DNA of 36,802 nucleotides from Nostoc parmelioides FACHB-3921 (GTDB lineage: Bacteria; Cyanobacteriota; Cyanobacteriia; Cyanobacteriales; Nostocaceae): positions 1 to 36,802 of the forward strand of contig NZ_JACJQL010000056.1 of assembly GCF_014696625.1 (NCBI RefSeq), given 5' to 3'. The translations under genes and the position numbers were made by a program. The notes under the pieces were generated by a model. It made no database searches. It had not been told where the DNA came from and worked only from the letters and a program-made list of their open reading frames with translations. Shown piece by piece: positions 25,104 to 34,372 of this stretch; the first letter of the stretch is position 1, and every line of letters starts with the position of its first letter.

Positions 25104-28100
25104 ATGACTAACATTGCTGTAATGACTTCTGCTGTAAATTCTGCTAATACTCAAGAATTAAATTCTCAACTCAACTCTACTGTTGTTTTTATTGATGCCG
25201 GAGTTGCAGATTATGAGTTTTTAGCTGCTGGGGTGTTACCAGGTGTAACTGTAGTAATTTTGAACCGAGAGCAAAATGGGATTACCCAAATTACAGAATT
25301 TTTAAAAAATCAGAACTACTTCACTAACGTTCACATTGTCTCTCATGGTTCTCCCGGCTGTCTCTATTTAGGTAATAGTCGTCTGGGTTTAGATAATTTA
25401 GAAAGTTATGCTTCTCAGTTAGAACATTGGTTTTATCATTCTCTAGCGAATAGGGAAGAAAAAGGAAATCTGCTGCTGTATGGTTGCAATGTCGCTGCTG
25501 GAGATGCAGGGGAAGAATTTATTGCTAAATTGCAGCAATTGATGGGAACAGAAATAGCAGCTTCTAAAACCCTTACAGGAAGTGCTGTATTGGGTGGTAA
25601 TTGGCATTTAGAAGTTCATAGCAATACAAAACTTTCCCCAGTGTTCTATCTCGAAACACTACACAACTATTCAGGTATATTTGCTTATATTAATGAAGTT
25701 GAAGCAAATGATAGTATTGCGACTGCTCAATTTCTTTCCCCTAGTAGCTTTACTTTAGATTCTGATAGTAACATTCAACTTTTGAATGGCACTAATATTT
25801 CTACCACTTATCCACACGCTAGCATCAATGGAACTGGCAATGGTACAGCTGATTTTTACAGCTTTACAGCTAGTGCAGGTCAACAGTTTGTCTTTGATAT
25901 TGATAATAATGACTTTGATAGTAGACTTATTCTTTTTGATGCTTCAGGTACGGAATTAGCCAACAATGATGATGATACTGAAGTAGGTAACATTGGTGGT
26001 ACTAACCCCTCGTTCATAACTTATACATTCCTAACATCAGGGACTTACTATATAAGAGTTGCACACTATACTAGTAATGTAGTGGCAAATGGAAATAACT
26101 ACACGCTTCATATTTCCTACAACAATCCCAACAGTCCTCCAGTTGCCCAGAACGATAGCTTCTCTACCAATGAAGATACAGCTATAACCAATGGCAACCT
26201 TCTCAGTAATAATGGTGGTGGGGCTGATAGTGATCCTAACGCTGGAGATACACTGAGTATCTCAGCCATAAACGGCACGTCCTTTACCACTAGCACTACA
26301 CGCTCACTAACCTATGGTTCACTTTTCGTTAACGGTAATGGCACGTTTAACTACACTCCATTTGTATCTACCAATTCTCTAGCTCAGGGAGCATCAGTAA
26401 CAGAAACCTTTACCTACACACTACGCGACAGTGGAGGATTGACCAGTAATGCGACAGTTACTGTCAATATCACTGGCGTAAATGATGCGCCAGTTACAGG
26501 CAATGATACTTTTTCTACTAATGAGGATACTAATCTCAACAACGTTAATCTCTTCAGCAATGACTATGATGTAGATGCAGGTAGCTCCTTCACTATTTCT
26601 GCTGTTAACGGCACAACCTTCACTGGCAGTACGACTCAAACCTTGACCTATGGTACATTGACTGTCAACAGCAACGGTACTTTCAGCTTTGACCCAGGAG
26701 ATAGCCTTGCTCAAGGTGCTACTCAAGCCCAAACCTTTACCTACACAATTAGAGATAACAATAACGCTACTAGTAACGCGGCAACAGTCACTATTAATAT
26801 CACTGGAGTCAATGATGCCCCTGATGCCAAAGATGATAACTTTACAGTTAATGAAGATACTGGCATTACTAACGGCAACTTGTTCAACAACAATGGTAAT
26901 GGTGTAGATACAGATCCCGACACAGGTGATACTCGCATTATTACCGCAGTCAATGGCTTTGCTGGTAACTTGGGTACAGCAATTAACCTAACTTACGGAA
27001 CTGTAAGTGTTAACAGCAATGGCACATTCAACTATGACCCCATAGATACTTTAGCCCAGGGGGAATCAGTAACAGAAACCTTTACCTACATCCTCAGAGA
27101 CGGCTTTGGTTTAACTGATACTGCCACAGTTTCTCTTAACATTACAGGTCAAAATGATGCTCCCACCATTAGTAATACAGTTAGTGGGCAAACTGTTACC
27201 GACAAAACAACTATCAATCCTTTTTCTGGTGTCAGCATTGCCGATGTAGATATAATTCCCACTCCTCAAACTCTAAGTGTTACCGTTAGCCTCGATGATC
27301 CTACCCTGGGCAACCTTACAAATTTGGGTAGTTTCATTGATATAGGCGGAGGCAGTTATGAATTCACGGGTACAGCTACAGCCGCTACTACTGCCATTCG
27401 TACTTTGGTGTTTACACCTAGTGAAAATTCCTTTGCTGCCAATCAAATCGGTACAGGTACTTTTACAATTACAGTCAATGACGGTATTGCTAACCCAGTA
27501 AGTGATAGCAATACAACTATTGATATCTCTTCTGTTAACGACAATCCCATTGCTACAGACGATATTTTCTCTACCAATGAAACTAGTCCTGTAACAGGCA
27601 ACTTAGTTTACTTAGATAACGGTAACGGTTTAGATAGTGATGTCGATATAAATTCCGTGTTAGGCATCCTGAAAATCAATGGTAACAGTATCAGCTATGG
27701 CCTTCCAATCACTTTGCCTTCTGGTGCATTATTAACTATTCTGGCAGATGCTTCCTTTACATACAATGCTGGTACAGGATTTGCTAGTTTAGCTCAAGGT
27801 GAATTGGGTACAGAGCAATTTACATATACTTTGGGTGATGAAGCTAATGGTACAGATACAGCAACTGTAACAATCAATATCACTGGTATTAATGATGCAC
27901 CAACTGTTGTTAATCCCATTGCTATTCAACGCACCAGCACAGTAGATCCTTTCAGCCTGAATATTAGCAGTCGCTTTAACGACATCAACATTCCCAAGGG
28001 AGATTCTCTCGGCTTCTCATCTTCTAATCTGCCTAGTGGACTTTCTCTTAATTCCAGCACTGGTTTAATTAGTGGTCAAGTTAACACAGGAGGTATTTAC

Positions 28101-28730
28101 AACGTCACCCTTACTGCTACTGACAGTTATGGTGCTAATGTTTCTACTAATATGGGGTTAGTTGTTAGGGGTGTCATTAATGCTACAGGAAGCAATGATA
28201 ATATTTCTGGCACTTCTGCACCAGATAGAATCAGTGGATTTGCTGGCAATGATGTTCTACAAGGCTTTGGGGGTGATGATGAAATCTTTGGGGGTGAGGG
28301 GAATGATTTTATTTATGGTGGTGATGGAATAGATTATTTAACAGGTGACAATGGTAGCGATCGCATCTATGGTGGTAATGGAGACGATTTCCTTTACGGA
28401 GGAAACAGTCGTGACTATTTAGTTGGAGATGCGGGAAGAGATTATTTTGATGGTGGAGCTGATTCTGACTATTACTACGGAAGTACAGATGGTCTACGAG
28501 ATGTTTTTGTGATTGCTAGAGGAGAAAGCGGTACAAGTCTAACAGGTGATGCTATTTACTATTTTGAAATGGGTATTGACAAAATAGGTCTCAAAGGTGG
28601 CTTAAACTTCACGGATCTGAGTTTTGTTAGCTCTACTGGTAAGACAACAATTATGGATGGCACAGCTACTATTGCTACTATTTATGGTAGTGGTATCAAT
28701 TGGAGTTCCACAGACTTTATAACTGTTTAG
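25104..28730 (+). CDS. DUF4347 / cadherin-like / RTX surface or secreted protein
   Basis: A 1208-residue protein with AAGGTGG upstream of its ATG at 7-bp spacing. Order: DUF4347 (about 25-180; VSHGSPG with H81, YGCNVAAG with C128); a pre-peptidase C-terminal/DVUA0089-like beta-sandwich (195-345; INEVEANDS, DFYSFTASAGQQFVFDI); VCBS/tandem-95-like repeats, each opening with a motif such as NDSFSTNEDT (near 350, 466, 575, 816); a putative Ig domain (934-1020; LPSGLSLNSSTGLISG); RTX repeats (1029-1122; GGEGNDFIYGGDGIDYL); and a C-terminal module with IYYFEMGIDKIGLKG. It lacks a signal peptide, so type I secretion through the C-terminus is likely. It is a shorter paralogue of the upstream 3240-aa protein and 201 bp away on the same strand. 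Confidence 0.9.
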   Translation: MTNIAVMTSAVNSANTQELNSQLNSTVVFIDAGVADYEFLAAGVLPGVTVVILNREQNGITQITEFLKNQNYFTNVHIVSHGSPGCLYLGNSRLGLDNLESYASQLEHWFYHSLANREEKGNLLLYGCNVAAGDAGEEFIAKLQQLMGTEIAASKTLTGSAVLGGNWHLEVHSNTKLSPVFYLETLHNYSGIFAYINEVEANDSIATAQFLSPSSFTLDSDSNIQLLNGTNISTTYPHASINGTGNGTADFYSFTASAGQQFVFDIDNNDFDSRLILFDASGTELANNDDDTEVGNIGGTNPSFITYTFLTSGTYYIRVAHYTSNVVANGNNYTLHISYNNPNSPPVAQNDSFSTNEDTAITNGNLLSNNGGGADSDPNAGDTLSISAINGTSFTTSTTRSLTYGSLFVNGNGTFNYTPFVSTNSLAQGASVTETFTYTLRDSGGLTSNATVTVNITGVNDAPVTGNDTFSTNEDTNLNNVNLFSNDYDVDAGSSFTISAVNGTTFTGSTTQTLTYGTLTVNSNGTFSFDPGDSLAQGATQAQTFTYTIRDNNNATSNAATVTINITGVNDAPDAKDDNFTVNEDTGITNGNLFNNNGNGVDTDPDTGDTRIITAVNGFAGNLGTAINLTYGTVSVNSNGTFNYDPIDTLAQGESVTETFTYILRDGFGLTDTATVSLNITGQNDAPTISNTVSGQTVTDKTTINPFSGVSIADVDIIPTPQTLSVTVSLDDPTLGNLTNLGSFIDIGGGSYEFTGTATAATTAIRTLVFTPSENSFAANQIGTGTFTITVNDGIANPVSDSNTTIDISSVNDNPIATDDIFSTNETSPVTGNLVYLDNGNGLDSDVDINSVLGILKINGNSISYGLPITLPSGALLTILADASFTYNAGTGFASLAQGELGTEQFTYTLGDEANGTDTATVTINITGINDAPTVVNPIAIQRTSTVDPFSLNISSRFNDINIPKGDSLGFSSSNLPSGLSLNSSTGLISGQVNTGGIYNVTLTATDSYGANVSTNMGLVVRGVINATGSNDNISGTSAPDRISGFAGNDVLQGFGGDDEIFGGEGNDFIYGGDGIDYLTGDNGSDRIYGGNGDDFLYGGNSRDYLVGDAGRDYFDGGADSDYYYGSTDGLRDVFVIARGESGTSLTGDAIYYFEMGIDKIGLKGGLNFTDLSFVSSTGKTTIMDGTATIATIYGSGINWSSTDFITV

Positions 28731-29578
28731 TTCGATAAATTTCGAGCTAGATTATGTTTTTAAGCATTAAATGAATTTTTGAATGTAGGTTCGGTTTAAA
28801 TTTTCTTAAACCAACCTACTTTTCAAGTGTGAGAACTCACCTTTGGTAGCCTATGTACATACCGTTTACTGTGATTGACCCACCAACAAATCGCACAAGC
28901 CCATCTATATGCACCTAATCGGGAGCAGATACCAGACCAAACATCTGCGGTTATGCTTCATCAATCGCCACCATCACGTCCCATCACTCGTCAGGGTATA
29001 GAGGATTTTTTTAATTGTATCAAATTTTACATATTTTTATTAGTATTAAAATTTAATCTGCACTCCAACACAGCATTCTGTGCTATATCTTCTTAGTCAT
29101 ATATAAATTTTTTTTACAAGAATTTTTCTATTCAGATTGAGAATTATTTAGTTTAGATGTAAATATGCAATCACCAATTATAATCATGGCGTTGCATAAT
29201 AAATGGATGAACTAATGTATTTTATCGTACATTGTATTTACTATGAATCTACTGAGATTAGAGGTAATGGTAGAAGAAGTAAGCGACAACCACATTTATG
29301 CTAATTGTGGTTGTCGCTTTGCTCGGAATTCAAAATTCAAAATTAAATATCATATGGATAAAAGCAGGGGATGAAATTAATTTCATTTCACTTTTTTCTT
29401 TTATTATAATTTGACAATTATAGTATTCTTGGGAACTGCTATCTTTCTCTTGTATCGCTTTGGCAAAATTTAATCACTGAAAGCCTTTTAGAGATTTAAT
29501 TTTTATATTTGAGCTACAAGTTTTAGTTACTGTTAGAAAATAAAGCCTCACAACTTTATCAAATCAAAGTTTTATAAT
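28731..29578. other. AT-rich non-coding stretch upstream of IS630
   Basis: No convincing gene. A 73-codon frame at 28875-29096 lacks gene-like composition. The notable item is a perfect 14-bp hairpin at 29281-29319. Short AATTCAAAATTCAAAATTAA-like runs just after it (about 29327-29346) are common in cyanobacterial intergenic DNA. Confidence 0.55.
29281..29319. terminator. Perfect 14-bp stem hairpin
   Basis: AAGCGACAACCACA (29281-29294) and TGTGGTTGTCGCTT (29306-29319) are exact reverse complements around an 11-base loop. There is no T-run directly after on either strand, so it may be a bidirectional transcription barrier, an mRNA stability element or an RNA structure rather than a classic terminator. 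Confidence 0.4.
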
Positions 29579-29646
29579 TATAGCGTTTACTAGTCTAATG
29601 AAGTACACTAATTAAGATAAATCAGTGCATCTACTCAAGGGTAAAA

Positions 29647-30042
29647 ATGAAACCATATTCCCTCGACTTCCGCCAAAAAATATTTGATACATATAAGATA
29701 GGTGGAATATCACAACGTCAATTAGCAAACAAATTTTGTGTCAGTTTAAGTTTTATTGAGAAATTACTAAAGCAATATAGAGAAACAGCAAATATTGCTC
29801 CTAAAGTTAGGACAAAACAAACTCCTCCAAAGCTCAACGAAGAACAAATGAAGATTCTTGAAGAAATAGTTGAAGCTAAGAATGACTCGACTTTATCAGA
29901 AATTCGCTTCATTCTCAAAGAAAAAACAGGAATAACAATTGGTATATCTACGGTAGACAGGATGTTAAAGAGGATAGAAATAAGCCTTAAAAAAAAACAT
30001 TGCACGCCTCAGAAAAAGAGACTGAAAGAGTTCAATTATTAA
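29647..30042 (+). CDS. IS630 transposase, N-terminal DNA-binding part (frame A)
   Basis: 131 residues beginning MKPYSLDFRQKIFDTYKIGG, with paired helix-turn-helix domains (ISQRQLANKFCVSLSFIEKLL at about 19-39, and TLSEIRFILKEKTGI with GISTVDRMLKRI further on). This part binds the terminal repeats. A run of nine A follows AGCCTT at 29990-29998; a -1 slip there gives KKKTLHASEKE, the junction normally seen in one-piece IS630 transposases. Without the slip the frame ends at 30042. Confidence 0.88.
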   Translation: MKPYSLDFRQKIFDTYKIGGISQRQLANKFCVSLSFIEKLLKQYRETANIAPKVRTKQTPPKLNEEQMKILEEIVEAKNDSTLSEIRFILKEKTGITIGISTVDRMLKRIEISLKKKHCTPQKKRLKEFNY

Positions 30043-30602
30043 GAGTACAGTTCTGGCTTCAATTTCATGGGATACCGGCGGAAAACCTTATCTTTCTTGA
30101 CGAAGCAGGAGCTAATCTATCTTTAATAAGACACTCTGCTCGTGCTAAAAAAGGTAAAAGAGCGTATGGCTCACGACCTCAAAAACGCCCTCAAAATGTC
30201 TCTATAATTGGAGCAATTGCTCTCAAAGGCGTGATTAGTCAATATAGTATTTTAGAAGCATATGACGGACTGACATTTGAAGCTTACCTTTCTCAAAAAT
30301 TAGTTCCAAAGCTGTGGAAAGGTGCTTGTGTAATCATGGATAATTGTTCAATTCATAAAGGGGGAGATATTGAGAAAATAATCGAATCGGCTGGAGCTAA
30401 ATTGATTTATTTACCACCATATTCTCCTGATTTTTCACCAATTGAAAACTGTTGGTCAAAAATTAAAAATTTACTCCGTTCTATTGGAGCTAGAAGTTAT
30501 CTAGACTTAGCAAAAGCAATTGAAACTGCTTTTACTCAAGTCTCATTAACTGATATTTATAATTGGTTTACCCATTCTTGCTACTGTACTTCACCAGACT
30601 GA
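30000..30602 (+). CDS. IS630 transposase, DDE catalytic part (frame B)
   Basis: A 200-residue frame at -1 relative to frame A. Nominal numbering uses a TTG at 30000, but the real product is probably the frame-A/B fusion. Catalytic residues are D34 (IFLDEAGANL), D114 (VIMDNCSIHK) and E149 (PDFSPIENCWSKIK), giving the D-x34-E spacing typical of IS630/Tc1-mariner transposases. The frame ends inside the right terminal repeat. The fusion would cut and join the element at TA dinucleotides. Confidence 0.88.
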   Translation: MHASEKETERVQLLRVQFWLQFHGIPAENLIFLDEAGANLSLIRHSARAKKGKRAYGSRPQKRPQNVSIIGAIALKGVISQYSILEAYDGLTFEAYLSQKLVPKLWKGACVIMDNCSIHKGGDIEKIIESAGAKLIYLPPYSPDFSPIENCWSKIKNLLRSIGARSYLDLAKAIETAFTQVSLTDIYNWFTHSCYCTSPD

Positions 30603-30718
30603 GAAACGCTATAAGCTATGCTTATTATTTTTCGAGAACAACAAAAAAAGATATTTACACCTTTTTATACAGTTGAAAGTTTAGTTCATATATTTTTCAA
30701 TTAGATTGAGAGCAAAAT

Positions 30719-33547
30719 GTGATTCTAGAGAAACTGAAACCTATAATCTTCATATTTATACAACTTGCTTTCTTCAAAATAACATCAGCTTCGCTAGTTA
30801 CTGCTCAAACTTCCAGACTAGTTGCTGACAGTAATGGTGATACTGTTAATTTTCTTCAAAAAGTTACTGATGATATTAAAATTTTCCAAGTATATCCTAA
30901 TACTATAAATGTAGATTCCTTTGATGATTTTGAGTTTTCAAATGCTATGCCTGCAAGCATAGCACAGGTCAATACTTCCCCAATTCAACTGTCACCCCCA
31001 AGTTCTATTCCTCAGATACCACCATCGATTGACCCTTTGTTACGTGATTCCCAAGAGCCTAAACCCAATCCGGATGACACTCCAAAATCTTCACAACAAG
31101 TAGAGCCTCAAGATGTTATTCTGGATTCTCTTACTGTAGCTGCTCTACGATATTCTCGTATTGTTAATCCTACTGATAGTCTAACATTTAGCCCAGAATT
31201 GTTTCGTCCAGTCCGGGATGAAAACTACTTTGATGTTGATATTAGATTTTCTGCAAATAATCCAATAATTAATAAATTTACATTTGCACATTTTCCTAAA
31301 GATGAACAATTTTATTGGATTTTACCCGATAATAAAGTAGTAATCGAAACTAAAGGCTGGCAGGGAGGAATTCTTCATCGTGGCCGATCAACGAATCAAA
31401 AATTTACTCAAAATGCTTTATTAGAGCAAAGTTTTATCGGTTTGCAAGCAGTATGGTACGTTCCTAATAAACTAAAGGATATAATTGGAGAAATAGATAC
31501 AAATAGTTTTTCAGTTGTTTCTATTGCTGGTCAATTAATCAATCCACCAGGTACTCCAGCCGGAAACGTTCTTATTAAGACTGGAATTAATGCTAGCAAT
31601 CTTAATGCTACTATTTTAGAAAATCCTACTCTCAACCTCAGTACTGGTTCAACTCGTAGTTTGGATGGTGGAGGCTCGCTATTTCAATTTTTAGATGTAG
31701 ATAATGCACCACTAATTTTGCAAGGCTTTCCTACAATTGACTTACGACCTCTTTTAAATGAAGGTCAAGTAAGATTAGTCAAAAATGAAATTATCCCTGA
31801 TGAAGTGTTAGAGCAGTCCGGAATCTTTTGGGGTGATATTTTAACTGGAGAACCTTCTAAGTTTACAGCTCCTATGACTTCATTACCAGGGCTAAAGGTA
31901 GGTCAGTTTGGGGAATTTGATAACACCCAACTCTTAAATATTTTGGTTAATCCGTTTCTTACTACAAAAGAGCGAGACCTCTACTATTTTAATTCCTTGT
32001 ACTGGTTTTCTTTAGGACAAAGGAGACCAAAGTTCAGCCTGCAACTATATAGTACAGAGCAGAATGAATGGTATAGAAGTTATATCAGTTATGCTCATAA
32101 CCGAAGTATGATTGAGTACGATCCTGTTGATATAAAGGCGACCTATTCTAGTATTTTTGCTAATCCAGGATTCTCATTAGTAGCTAGTGATAATGGCATC
32201 ATTGATAATATTCAGACAGGGAATGCGACATTAGGAATGGCCTTGGGTGGATTGTTGGAAATTTTAAATATCAATGAAATTGAAGAAAACCTTAATGAAG
32301 CAAAACAAAGTTTAGAAAACGGAAACAGATTTGCTAGTCTGAAAACTCAGGCTACACCACTCCAGCGCAGATATTTAAATCAGCGTTTGAATCATACCTT
32401 AGTTTATGCAGACTCGATTAGTGGATTAGAACAAGTTTCAGGGAAAATCACCTTTCCTGGTGAAGTAGAACTTGATAGTTCTCAAATTTTCCAAGTACGA
32501 ACAGGCTTACACCGGAGAAATGTTCAGTTTTCTCAATTAGAATCTAGTTCTTTCCGTAAAGGCGATACCTTCTTTTCTAAATTGCAACTTTCCAATGAAG
32601 ATTTTGGATTTTTAACTTTTGTAGGTTCACCTATTCCTGTAAGTCAAACATCTATCCGTCATGAAAATGAATCTTCATCCGTAGCAATTCTTTTAAAGAA
32701 TACAGAGGGTGATTTTTTTTTGCAACAGTTCAGTTCCGCAGACGCTACAGTCCTACCAATTGGAATTCGTACTTACGATTTAGTATTTGATAGAATTGAA
32801 TTATCACGGATAGATAAACAAAAATTAGAACTATCAAATTTTTATGGTAGTTTATCATTGCCTGCTGTTGAAGCAGTTTATAGCGGCTCTGAAAATAATT
32901 TTAAGTATAGTTTTAGTTTGGGAGCCTGGGGAAATTTAGACGCTGATTCTGCACCCAGAATTGATAAAAATGAATCTAGCTTATCAGAACCCTATTTAGG
33001 CCTATATATCAACGGTATGTTAACATTAGTTGATCAACAAATTAATAAAAGCAAACTACAAACTATAAGTTCTATCAATACTTATATTCCCACGTTAAGA
33101 TTTGGATGGAATAGTGCGAATAACATAAATAATCCGTTTTTCTCATCATTCAGTTTTTCCTATACGCATTCTAATGAATCTTTCAATTTTTCATTAACCC
33201 CTGCTATTGCCTTGATCGGGAATAGTAGTAACGCATTTATTAGTATGTTTCTAAATGCTTCATTAGAAATGAGACAAGGATTAAAGTTCGATTTTGATCT
33301 AGATTATGGAGAGCAAATTTTCTTAAAAATACAAGGTTTTAAAAAAATAAATGAAAATACAGAATTTGGCTTATTCTTAAAAAATTTTAACTCCAATAAG
33401 TTTGGGCTTGAAAATCGCTCTCTCAATTTAAATGGTGGTTTGATTTTTAGACAGAACTTCATTGGAAGCAATAAATTTTTGGAGGTTCAGTTAGGGATAA
33501 GTTCCAATGGTACAGACATCAAGGTTGAAGGAGGCCTACGCTTATAA
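30719..33547 (+). CDS. Large secreted or outer-membrane protein of unknown function
   Basis: A 942-residue protein starting at GTG (30719) after GATTGAGAG; the ATG two bases upstream is out of frame and stops at once. The N-terminus has a signal peptide (MILEKLKPIIFIFIQLAFF, cleavage likely near SLVTAQT, residue 31). A Pro/Ser-rich linker (about 80-125) precedes a large beta-rich body. The last 250 residues alternate polar and hydrophobic residues in repeated strands (SFSFSYTHSNESFNFSLTP, FGLFLKNFNSNKFGL, ending VEGGLRL), as in a beta-barrel, though the final residue is not aromatic. It may be an outer-membrane partner or display factor for the neighbouring surface proteins, by position only. 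The family is not recognised. IS630 lies directly upstream and may have altered its promoter. Confidence 0.8.
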   Translation: MILEKLKPIIFIFIQLAFFKITSASLVTAQTSRLVADSNGDTVNFLQKVTDDIKIFQVYPNTINVDSFDDFEFSNAMPASIAQVNTSPIQLSPPSSIPQIPPSIDPLLRDSQEPKPNPDDTPKSSQQVEPQDVILDSLTVAALRYSRIVNPTDSLTFSPELFRPVRDENYFDVDIRFSANNPIINKFTFAHFPKDEQFYWILPDNKVVIETKGWQGGILHRGRSTNQKFTQNALLEQSFIGLQAVWYVPNKLKDIIGEIDTNSFSVVSIAGQLINPPGTPAGNVLIKTGINASNLNATILENPTLNLSTGSTRSLDGGGSLFQFLDVDNAPLILQGFPTIDLRPLLNEGQVRLVKNEIIPDEVLEQSGIFWGDILTGEPSKFTAPMTSLPGLKVGQFGEFDNTQLLNILVNPFLTTKERDLYYFNSLYWFSLGQRRPKFSLQLYSTEQNEWYRSYISYAHNRSMIEYDPVDIKATYSSIFANPGFSLVASDNGIIDNIQTGNATLGMALGGLLEILNINEIEENLNEAKQSLENGNRFASLKTQATPLQRRYLNQRLNHTLVYADSISGLEQVSGKITFPGEVELDSSQIFQVRTGLHRRNVQFSQLESSSFRKGDTFFSKLQLSNEDFGFLTFVGSPIPVSQTSIRHENESSSVAILLKNTEGDFFLQQFSSADATVLPIGIRTYDLVFDRIELSRIDKQKLELSNFYGSLSLPAVEAVYSGSENNFKYSFSLGAWGNLDADSAPRIDKNESSLSEPYLGLYINGMLTLVDQQINKSKLQTISSINTYIPTLRFGWNSANNINNPFFSSFSFSYTHSNESFNFSLTPAIALIGNSSNAFISMFLNASLEMRQGLKFDFDLDYGEQIFLKIQGFKKINENTEFGLFLKNFNSNKFGLENRSLNLNGGLIFRQNFIGSNKFLEVQLGISSNGTDIKVEGGLRL

Positions 33548-34372
33548 AATGTTTTTTAAATATCAATTGGTTCTTGGCAACTTTTAATACTGGTGGTAAC
33601 CATCCAAGATTGGCAGACCTTATTGTGATTTGAACGATAATTTAGCCAAACGGTCACGAAATACTTCACTCTGTACTAGGACAACATATAGTTCAAAGCT
33701 ATAAATGGAGTTCAAAAAAACTCAAAACTTAATTACAGCAAGGAACATGGTCAGATAGTTCATTTGTACCGTACCGTGATGAGAGAGAAATAAAAATTCA
33801 GATTTCAGGCGATCGCTTTATCACTCAATTTTTGGCGAAACATATTTTTGAACCATATTGTAGGCATTTTGAATTATATTTTGACCGAAAGTTTAAAATT
33901 TTCGACTAAATTAGTGTGTCTTGCTCGGCATTTTTTATCAAGTCTAAAAATAAAACTTTTGGTCGTATTATGGTTCACATTTAAAACACGCGGACATAAT
34001 TTGATTCATAAAGCTAAGTTATTGATTGGCTCAAAAGCTTGAAATTACGTTAACTTTTAGTCACGTTATGGTTCAAAATTTGGTCATGCAGGGGGTAAAA
34101 TCACACTTATTGAGTAATTGTTTACCTCCTAAGCGTTCATTTTTCTTTTCTTCCACGATTACTGAATCGGTGTTCTAGATGGGAACCGAGGCAAGGCAAA
34201 GCGTACAGATTAATACGTTTTGTAAACGATTAACCGAAATGCAGATATTGATGCTAATAGACAGCTAATATAAGGTATGGGTTAGAAGTATAGTCAAACG
34301 CCCATCCATATCCGCTACATTCCCCGTAAAGACTTTGAGCTATTTCAATTAAGTCAGCAATGGACAGAATAT
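33548..34372. other. Non-coding stretch with scattered repeats
   Basis: No convincing gene. It holds a HIP1 octamer near 33810, the right arm of the 40-bp inverted repeat (34139-34178) and three related words: TTTTGAACCATA inverted at 33846-33857, and ATGGTTCACATTT at 33970-33982 with ATGGTTCAAAATTT at 34068-34081. These could be remnants of a second small repeat-ended element, but I cannot define its ends. Confidence 0.5.
34139..34178 (-). repeat. Right arm of the long-range 40-bp inverted repeat
   Basis: The reverse complement matches 14151-14190 at 39 of 40 bases; the one difference is in CAGTAA here versus CAGTAG there. Flanking sequence differs. Together the arms enclose the secreted protein gene, both DUF4347 genes, IS630 and the 942-aa gene. 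Confidence 0.7.

Larger units (their letters stand above)
29581..30611 (+). mobile_element. IS630-family insertion sequence
   Basis: About 1031 bp bounded by terminal inverted repeats that match at 22 of 27 bases (29581-29607 against 30585-30611; both begin TAGCGTTT and share TGAAGTACA), flanked by TA on both sides (29579-29580 and 30612-30613), the target IS630 elements duplicate. It carries two overlapping transposase frames. Both ends and all catalytic residues are present, so it may still be active. It sits about 105 bp upstream of the 942-aa envelope protein gene. Confidence 0.88.

Noticed and set aside
28875..29096. 73-codon frame after the 1208-aa gene
   Set aside because: No ribosome-binding site, odd composition and AT-rich tail; treated as chance.
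29647..30602. IS630 transposase treated as a pseudogene by frameshift
   Set aside because: The frame change falls on an A9 slip site and restores the usual family sequence, so programmed frameshifting is the better explanation.
33848..34042. 64-codon frame in the gap after the 942-aa gene
   Set aside because: It lies across scattered inverted repeats and has no ribosome-binding site; more likely non-coding.
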